From DATKZB01 sp035528235 (GTDB lineage: Bacteria; Planctomycetota; Phycisphaerae; FEN-1346): a stretch of DNA of 21,356 bases. This document shows positions 16,072 to 21,356 of the stretch, piece by piece. The stretch is from positions 1 to 21,356 of the forward strand of contig DATKZB010000357.1 in the NCBI GenBank assembly GCA_035528235.1, read 5' to 3'. Each line of letters opens with the position of its first letter. The stretch's first letter is position 1. Under the pieces are notes generated by a model, which saw nothing but the letters and a program-made list of their open reading frames with translations, searched no databases and had not been told where the DNA came from. Position numbers and translations under genes: made by a program.

Positions 16072-17427
16072 TCATGGGTCGGCGCGGAGCACGGTTTCGA
16101 TGGAGGCGCGGAAAACCCAGGCCGTGTCGAGCGATGGAAAGAAGTTCGCGTCGAATCCGCCGACGTAGACCTGCCGGCCGGCGTCATCCGGGAAGGGCGA
16201 GACCACGAAGGTTCGTGGAGCCACCAGCTTGGGGTTACCGGGCGCCCAGCGACCGTTGACTTCCTTCAGCCGATAGCTTCGGTCTGCCTGCCGAATCAGG
16301 TACGCCCCCCCGGCATACCAGCCGAAGAACGTGTCGGGACGATACGTCGCGTCCCTTCCGCCCCGTTCGATACGGCCCTCGACGCCCATGATGTGCACCG
16401 TGCGTCCCGTGGCGGGATCCTTGAGCGGCATCATGTCGCTGTAGGCGGCGATGATGCTGCCCCTGACGGCGGTCCCCCAGCTCTTTTGCAGCAGTGGCCT
16501 GATCTGCAATTCGACGGTCGCCTTGTGATCGTCGTTCGGATCGATGCGGATGATGCGGTCTGTATGCGAGAACAGAATCGACTCGCCGGCTCCGTCCGGC
16601 GACCGCACGGCGGTCAGGCCGCGGATTCCGCCAAGTTCCCAGTGCTCGGGGGTGTTGTCCGAGTAGACCTTTTCCCAGAGCGGAGACGGCCCGTCCGTTC
16701 GACGATAGACCGAGACGCCTGCCGAGGCATAGAGACGGCCGTTGGCTTCGGCAAACGACATCGGGCGGATGGTCACCGGCCCGAGTTCGGCCCCTCGGTC
16801 CCACCGGATCCTGCCGGGTTGGTCGGCGTCGAAGACACCGCTGTAGATGCCCAACGCGCCGGCGGCAACGAAGAGGCGGTCCACTCCGGTTCGCCGATCG
16901 CGATGGACGGCCAGGGCACGCGTCGAGCGTCGGTACGTCGGGTCGGCCTGTAGCGTCGTCTTGACCCAGGTGTGGCGATCGTCGTCGCGCGTCCAGATGT
17001 TGGATTCACGGCGACCACGCTGGATATCGGAAGCCGCCAACAGCAGGTTCACGGGTGCCGCGAGTGCCTTGCCCTGGGCGTCCGTCGTGAAGGTCACGGA
17101 CTCCAGCGCCGTCACACGTAGATGCTTTGGTCCCAGGGCTAGGTCAACCTTCCAGGTCCCGTTTCGTGAATCCAGGACGAGCACCTGAGACCCTGGGGTG
17201 TTTTCTGCTCCGCGCGTGTCCATCCAGTAGCCATTGCCGGCTTACAATCGGCCCTTGTGCGCGACCAGATGCACGATCTCGGTGCCCCGGATCGGCCGGC
17301 CGGTGGCCCCATCGATCATGCCCGCCTTGAAGGATGGTTCCCATCCGTTGGGGACTGGCGATTGGGCACAAGCCGTTGCCGCGGTGCAGAGGAGTGTAAG
17401 CAGAAGAGGGACGAACACGCGCTGCAC
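16072..17427 (-). pseudogene. Secreted beta-propeller-like gene broken by an in-frame TAA
   Basis: From the GTG at 17427 the frame encodes a signal peptide (VQRVFVPLLLTLLCTAATACA, cleavage likely after ACA) and about 40 mature residues ending HLVAHKGRL. A TAA follows at 17242-17244 (codon 62), and the same frame then resumes at once with AGNGYWMDTRG and stays open to the TGA at 16072, about 390 more codons. GRL-Y-AGNGYW would be a natural sequence, so a single TAC or TAT to TAA change is the simplest explanation. The body has repeated blade-like units such as RLFVAAGALGIYSGVF, GRLYASAGVSVYR and QVYVGGFDANFF, which suggests a six- or seven-bladed propeller. The function is unknown. Translation of the distal part from the ATG at 17223 is possible but would give an unexported protein. 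A sequencing or assembly error is the main alternative. Confidence 0.75.
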
Positions 17428-17434
17428 GGTGTGG

Positions 17435-17441
17435 CTCCTCC
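17435..17441 (-). promoter_or_regulatory. GGAGGAG ribosome binding site for a GTG start
   Basis: GGAGGAG lies 7 bases before the GTG at 17425-17427, and a signal peptide follows immediately. This fixes the start of the propeller-like gene. The longer open frame up to 17607 runs through repeat DNA and encodes no credible protein. Confidence 0.75.
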
Positions 17442-17498
17442 GGCGATTGGCATGCCGCCAGCGGCCGCATCGATAGCGTGGCCGCATGAGCCGGGCGT

Positions 17499-17641
17499 CA
17501 TGCTTTCGCAACGGCGCGAAAGCATGGCACCCGCTTCGTACGGCTTGCAGGCAAGTCGTTGAACGCGTGAACACATGGTCACCCTTCGGGATGACCATGC
17601 CACCCACCCTACGCCTGTAGTCTGTAGCCTGTAGCCTGAAG
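17499..17641. repeat. Cluster of short palindromes and 7-base tandem units
   Basis: Three elements lie between the HEAT gene and the propeller-like gene. An 11-bp hairpin is formed by CATGCTTTCGC (17499-17509) and GCGAAAGCATG (17516-17526), with a 6-base loop. A second hairpin pairs CATGGTCA (17574-17581) with TGACCATG (17592-17599), with an inner CCC/GGG stem, and ends in the phrase CATGCCACCC. Three copies of CTGTAGY occupy 17615-17635, followed by a diverged CTGAAG. None is followed by a T-run on the coding strand, so they are not classical terminators. Confidence 0.75.
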
Positions 17642-17653
17642 TTGGCCCTTTGG

Positions 17654-19615
17654 CTACTTGAGTTGTTTCAGGATCTCGTCGGCCCGTTTCTTCGTCCCGT
17701 CGTTCTTGGATTTTTCGAGGACGGTCTCGACGGCCTTCCGGCACGGTTCCTTGGCGGCGTCGCGGACTTCCTTGTGGGCGGCGAGGTTGACGATGGCCGA
17801 GCAGGCCTCCTCGGCGACGGAGGCGTCTGCCGCATAGGTCGTCAGGATCTCGAGCGCCCCGGCATTTCGGATGCCGCCCAGGACCGAAACGGCCGTCCGT
17901 TTCTCCTCGGGTCGCGTGATGAGCGGCAGGACGTTCTTGGCCATCGCCAGCCGCTGGGCGTCGCCCACGCCCTTGGCTCCCTGGATGTACTGGAGGTACC
18001 CGCGCAGGGCCAGCACCTGGTGCGGCACCTTCTTGGCCGACTTGGCCAGGGCCAGGAGCGCTTTGGCGGCGTCGGCGTCCTTGGGCCACCGGTTCGGCCA
18101 GGTGCAGAGGGTGCGGACGGCTTCGTCCTGAACGCCCTCGTCCTTGTCGTCGATGGCGGCCTTGACGGCGGCCAGTGCCGCGGGACCGCCGGCGGAGGCC
18201 ATCGCATGCAGGCCGATGACGCGAAGGGCGGTCTTCTCGCCCTTGGTCAGCGGCGCCAGTCGCGGCACGATTGTCGCGCCGCCGCGGGCGCTGATGGCCG
18301 TGACGGCCTTCTCGATATTCCCCTGGTCCTTCGCATCGTCCGTCTTCTGGAGCGCCTTGACGAGGTCGGCCAGTTGCCCATCGCCGCCGATGGCACCGAT
18401 AGCGTCGACGGCAGCGGCGCGGACACCGGCGTCGGCGTCACCGACGGCCCGGACCATGGCCGGCAGGGCGGCCTCGACCCGCCGCTGGCCGGCCGTCTCG
18501 ATGACGACCTGGAGCGTCTTGCCGGAGGCTTTCGGCAGGCGGGCCAGGAGGGTCGCATCCACGTCCTCACCGGGCAGCCGCAGCAGCGTGACCTTGGCGG
18601 CCTGGGCGACTTCCGCATCGGCCTCGATGGCGGCATCCAACAAGACCGGCACGCACGAGGCGTTGCCGAAACGTACCAGGGCCTCCATGGCGGCCGTGCG
18701 CACGTGGCCGGGACCGCTCTTGGCCGCCTCAACCACCGCGGGCAACGCCTTGACGTCGCCGCGGTCGGCCAGGGCCAGGAGCATGAGGGCCTGCCGGTCG
18801 GAGGCGGCCTGGCGCATCTCGGCCACCAGGGCGTCGGTCGCCTCGGTGCCGGGCAGTTCGCGGGCCGTGCGCAGGCCGATGCCGAAGAGGGCCTTGTCGG
18901 GCGACTTCAACTGTTCCAGCAACAGCGGCACGCCGGCGGTCCCCCGGGCGAGGATCGCCCCGCGGGTCGCCTCAAGGACACGCTGTTTGGGCACGTCGGC
19001 CTTGCGGACCGTGTCGTAGAGTTTGACGGCCTCGGCGGCCTTGCCGTCGGCGAGGTATCGTTCGGCACACCGGACGCAACCCTCGGCGACCGCCGACCGG
19101 ACGGGTGCCGGGGCCGTAGCCAGGAGCGGCTCAAGGGCCTTGACGGCCGGGTCGCCGCCGATGCGGCCCAGGGCCGCGGCCGCGGCCGACGCCACCTGGG
19201 CGTCGGCATCCTTGAGCCGGGGCACGAGAATGCCGACCGCCTTGGCGTCGCGGCGGACGCCGATGGAGTTGATGACGCCGATGAGCAGCCTGCCCTGCAA
19301 CTTGGCGGCCGCCTGGCGGAGGGCCTCGTCGACGGCCGGGTCGGGAATGGCCTCCAGGGCAATCCGCGCCCACGACGCCAACTTCTCGTCCGGCAACAGC
19401 GCCGCCAGCGCCGGCACGGCGGCCTTCGTGCCACAGATGGCCAACTGCTTACAGGTTATCGCCTTGTCGCCGGGCGGCGAGGCGTCGGACACCAGGATGG
19501 CGATTAACTTGGCTTCCCTGCCGTCTTCGGCCGCGCGGGCCTGGCCGGCGGCCATGGCGGAAACCGCCGCGGCGACCATCACGACACACAGGACGAACGA
19601 TCGGATCTTAAGCAC
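17654..19615 (-). CDS. Secreted HEAT-repeat protein
   Basis: This 653-residue product starts at GTG 19615, with GAAGGAGA 6 bases upstream. A Sec signal peptide occupies about 1-29 (hydrophobic FVLCVVMVAAAVSAMAAG, then ARAAE). The mature part is an all-helical solenoid of HEAT-like repeats. Clear examples are VGILVPRLKDADAQVASAAA (127-146), ALPAMVRAVGDADAGVRAAA (383-402), and VKAAIDDKDEGVQDEAVRTL (484-503). The segment around 527-545 (HQVLALRGYLQYI) matches a motif I recall from planctomycete HEAT proteins associated with DUF1080 or ThuA-like sugar-metabolism proteins. HEAT solenoids are protein-binding scaffolds, and no catalytic motif is visible. The gene lies 195 bases after the Gfo/Idh oxidoreductase, separated by two hairpins, so co-transcription is possible but unproven. 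Confidence 0.92.
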   Translation of the reverse strand: MLKIRSFVLCVVMVAAAVSAMAAGQARAAEDGREAKLIAILVSDASPPGDKAITCKQLAICGTKAAVPALAALLPDEKLASWARIALEAIPDPAVDEALRQAAAKLQGRLLIGVINSIGVRRDAKAVGILVPRLKDADAQVASAAAAALGRIGGDPAVKALEPLLATAPAPVRSAVAEGCVRCAERYLADGKAAEAVKLYDTVRKADVPKQRVLEATRGAILARGTAGVPLLLEQLKSPDKALFGIGLRTARELPGTEATDALVAEMRQAASDRQALMLLALADRGDVKALPAVVEAAKSGPGHVRTAAMEALVRFGNASCVPVLLDAAIEADAEVAQAAKVTLLRLPGEDVDATLLARLPKASGKTLQVVIETAGQRRVEAALPAMVRAVGDADAGVRAAAVDAIGAIGGDGQLADLVKALQKTDDAKDQGNIEKAVTAISARGGATIVPRLAPLTKGEKTALRVIGLHAMASAGGPAALAAVKAAIDDKDEGVQDEAVRTLCTWPNRWPKDADAAKALLALAKSAKKVPHQVLALRGYLQYIQGAKGVGDAQRLAMAKNVLPLITRPEEKRTAVSVLGGIRNAGALEILTTYAADASVAEEACSAIVNLAAHKEVRDAAKEPCRKAVETVLEKSKNDGTKKRADEILKQLK

Positions 19616-19697
19616 CGTTAGTCTCCTTCGAGTCAGGCCGATTCTCCTGGGACGGGTATCCTGGGCAGCGTGTCTCCTCGTACGACAACGCCACTTT

Positions 19698-19786
19698 GCG
19701 CGGCGGGTCCCCGCACCCGCCGCGCGAAACCTTGGCGCGGTCGAGAACGCCGTTCCTTGCGCGGTGGGTACGGGGACCCACCGCGC
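19698..19786. repeat. Pair of inverted GC-rich hairpin repeats
   Basis: Two 28-base hairpins each have perfect 11-bp stems and 6-base loops. Copy 1 is at 19698-19725 (stem GCGCGGCGGGT, loop CCCCGC) and copy 2 at 19759-19786 (stem GCGCGGTGGGT, loop ACGGGG). Copy 2 read in reverse complement has loop CCCCGT, so the copies are inverted relative to each other with 33 bases between. The C to T change in one arm is matched by G to A in the other, so the stem is preserved. They lie between the oxidoreductase and HEAT genes and lack a T-run. Confidence 0.88.
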
Positions 19787-19810
19787 AGAGCCTCAAGTCG
19801 CGTTGTAGTA

Positions 19811-21094
19811 CTAGAGCCGCCACGGCTCGCGGAGCGCTTCGGACCGCAGCCGGTTCGCCTCTTCGTCGCCGACGAACAGGGTGGTCTTGGGGTCCAAGGT
19901 GACCTTGCGTTTGAGGAAGATGGCGATGCCGGCCCCGTGGCAGGCAATGTGGGTGTGGCAGGTCACGTTATGATTGGCGCGCGGCAGGCCCCGCGTCTTG
20001 ACGCAGTTGAGGAAATCGCGGATGTGGTTGTTGGCGGGGTACCCGCCGACCTTGGCGAACCGCGCGGCAAGCAACGTGGGCGGGTCGGCCACCATGTCGC
20101 CATTGTCGCCCGTCTCGACCCACCCGGCGTCTCCCTCGAAGCGAACGGGGCACGAGCCCAGGCCAAGCCACCCTCCCTCGCGCAGCACCAGTCTGACGCC
20201 GTTGGCGTAATGGGCGACCGCCTGGCCGTTGGCCGGGGGCTCGTATTCCACCGGGAAGGTGTCGTCGGCCTGGTTGGCCCACTGGCAGAGGTCGACGCAA
20301 TGGCTGCCCCATTCCAGGACGCCGCCGCCCACCAGTCCGCCGCCCTTCTCGAAGTTGAAACCGTCCAGGTGTCGGCGGTTGAACGGCCGCCAGGCCGCGG
20401 GGCCGAGGTACCGGTCCCAGTCGACCTGTTCCTTGGGCGGCAGGGGTTCTTCGGGTGCCCATCCGCTGCTTCCGGTGCCCATGCCGCCGGGATGGGCGTG
20501 GACCGTGTGGAGTTTGCCGAGTTTGCCGCGATGGGCCAACTCGACCGCGTACGCGACGTGCGGCAGGTTCCGACGCTGCATGCCGCCCTGGAACACCCGG
20601 CCGGTGCGGCTGAACGTGGCGGCCAGTTCGAGGCTCTGGACGATGTTCTTCGTGCAGGGCTTCTCGCAATACACGTCCTTGCCGGACTTGGCCGCGATGC
20701 AGGAGGCCGTGGCGTGCCAGTTCGGCCCCGTGGCAATCAGCACGGCGTCGATGTCGGGACGGGCCAGCAACTCGTAGAAATCACTATACATGGCGCAATC
20801 CTGGTTGCCGTACTTGGAATCGGCCATTTTCTTGACGGCCTCGCGGCGTGCGGCCTTGACGTCGCACACGGCCAGGAACCGGACGTCGGGTTCCTGCAGG
20901 AAACACCCGAGGTCGTACGAACCCCGGCCGCCGATGCCGATGCCGCCCAGCGTAATCTGCTCGCTGGGGGCCACCATGCCGCCCTTGCCCAGGACGGCGG
21001 CCGGAATGACCAGCGGCGCCGCCATCGCGACACCGGCCCCGAGCGCCGTCTTCAGAAACCGCCGCCGACTGAGGTGCCCTGCCCGTTCAGACAT
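19811..21094 (-). CDS. Tat-exported Gfo/Idh/MocA-family oxidoreductase
   Basis: This 427-residue product begins with a twin-arginine signal (SRRRFLK at 9-15, then the hydrophobic stretch TALGAGVAMAAPLVIPAAVLG), so it should be exported folded with its cofactor. The Rossmann nucleotide-binding loop is GIGIGGRG (51-58), followed by AVCDVK at the end of the second strand. The family motif EKP is at 144-146, and the catalytic-region motif GSHCVDL has H265 and D268. The C-terminal beta-sheet domain is present and the length is normal. Such enzymes oxidise or epimerise sugars or inositols with NAD(P); the substrate cannot be read from the sequence. AGGAGGT lies 5 bases before the ATG, which fixes the start. 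Exported members of this kind are strongly expanded in Planctomycetota. Confidence 0.95.
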   Translation of the reverse strand: MSERAGHLSRRRFLKTALGAGVAMAAPLVIPAAVLGKGGMVAPSEQITLGGIGIGGRGSYDLGCFLQEPDVRFLAVCDVKAARREAVKKMADSKYGNQDCAMYSDFYELLARPDIDAVLIATGPNWHATASCIAAKSGKDVYCEKPCTKNIVQSLELAATFSRTGRVFQGGMQRRNLPHVAYAVELAHRGKLGKLHTVHAHPGGMGTGSSGWAPEEPLPPKEQVDWDRYLGPAAWRPFNRRHLDGFNFEKGGGLVGGGVLEWGSHCVDLCQWANQADDTFPVEYEPPANGQAVAHYANGVRLVLREGGWLGLGSCPVRFEGDAGWVETGDNGDMVADPPTLLAARFAKVGGYPANNHIRDFLNCVKTRGLPRANHNVTCHTHIACHGAGIAIFLKRKVTLDPKTTLFVGDEEANRLRSEALREPWRL

Positions 21095-21164
21095 GATTGA
21101 CCTCCTGTTGCGTACGCGTTCGCGCGTTGCCGGACCCGTGCCTCCCGGCCATCCCGACGGCGGT

Positions 21165-21193
21165 ATTCTACAGAGACGCGGCTTGCTTGCCTA
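21165..21193 (-). promoter_or_regulatory. Possible sigma70-type promoter for the oxidoreductase gene
   Basis: On the minus strand, TAGGCA (21188-21193) and TAGAAT (21165-21170) are 17 bases apart and match the -35 and -10 consensus at 4 of 6 and 5 of 6 positions. They lie about 70 to 100 bases before the ATG at 21094, in a gap without genes. Planctomycete promoters are poorly defined, so this is a weak prediction. Confidence 0.3.
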
Positions 21194-21279
21194 CTGCGTT
21201 TTATGGCGTGTGATGCGGAGGGTGTGACCGCGGATTCTGGCACGCCCAAATTATCGAGCGGCGGTGCCGCCCGCGCCTA

Positions 21280-21356
21280 TGTAGCGCGGGGGTTTATCCC
21301 CCGCGCCGGACGCCTCAGGCCTCCCGGCTGCGCGGGGGGTAAACCCCCGCGCTACA
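21280..21356. repeat. GC-rich palindromic repeat, copy 2 (TGTAGCG...CGCTACA)
   Basis: The arms at 21280-21305 and 21331-21356 are identical in sequence to those of the copy at 1013-1087 and flank a different 25-base centre. The window ends exactly at the last base of the right arm. It lies upstream of the oxidoreductase gene, outside any coding region. Both copies share the same single T:G mismatch between arms. Confidence 0.9.

Noticed and set aside
16074..16259. Small plus-strand open frame (61 codons) with GGGAGG 8 bases before its ATG and TATATACT upstream
   Set aside because: The signals are attractive, but the product is extremely Arg-rich and overlaps the 3' end of the minus-strand propeller-like gene in antisense. 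The promoter spacing (TTGAGC to TATATA, 19 bases) is poor.
17242..17244. Programmed recoding (selenocysteine or readthrough) at the in-frame stop
   Set aside because: The codon is TAA, not TGA, and I see no convincing downstream structure. A tyrosine-to-stop substitution or a sequencing error is simpler.
19698..19786. Intrinsic transcription terminators at the hairpin repeats
   Set aside because: The stems are strong, but no T-run follows on the coding strand for this pair or for the repeats at 1013-1087 and 17499-17599.
1013..21356. CRISPR array or insertion sequence from the repeated palindromes
   Set aside because: The copies are far apart, are not regularly spaced with spacers, and there are no cas genes or transposase in the window.

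Overview
The window is GC-rich bacterial DNA. Every gene I can support lies on the minus strand, so transcription runs from high to low coordinates. The gene content points to the Planctomycetota, perhaps a Phycisphaerae-like lineage known mainly from metagenomes: a MoxR/DUF58/BatA/DUF4175-like/DUF4159 cluster, a Tat-exported Gfo/Idh oxidoreductase, a secreted HEAT-repeat protein, and abundant short palindromic repeats between genes. This assignment rests on recalled gene families, not on a marker gene, and no database search was run.

Right-hand part (about 21,356 down to 16,072). In reading order there is a palindromic repeat at the window edge, a Tat-signal Gfo/Idh/MocA oxidoreductase (21094-19811), a secreted HEAT-repeat protein with a GTG start (19615-17654), and a secreted beta-propeller-like gene (17427-16072). 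The last is split by one in-frame TAA at 17242-17244, where the reading suggests a tyrosine codon was lost. The gaps between these genes are packed with hairpin-forming repeats.

Central part (15,580 down to 1,253). A compact eight-gene run reads: MoxR AAA+ ATPase, DUF58 protein, BatA-type membrane vWA protein, 1310-residue DUF4175-like membrane protein, membrane vWA protein with an amidotransferase-like domain, secreted prenyltransferase/squalene-cyclase-fold protein, secreted protein of unknown family, and a DUF4159 protein with two tandem domains. Three junctions overlap (ATGA, ATGA, TAATG) and the other gaps are 17 to 108 bases, so this is almost certainly one operon. The first two products are cytoplasmic and the other six are membrane-bound or exported. 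MoxR ATPases are known to act with vWA proteins as chaperones, so I infer a cell-envelope remodelling or metal-dependent assembly machine. Its substrate is unknown.

Left edge (below 1,252). A 383-base gap holds a nested palindrome, and after it a second MoxR gene (869 to the window edge) starts what is probably another unit continuing outside the window.

No tRNA, rRNA, CRISPR array, transposase or classical intrinsic terminator was seen. Long plus-strand open frames are antisense shadows of GC-rich genes.
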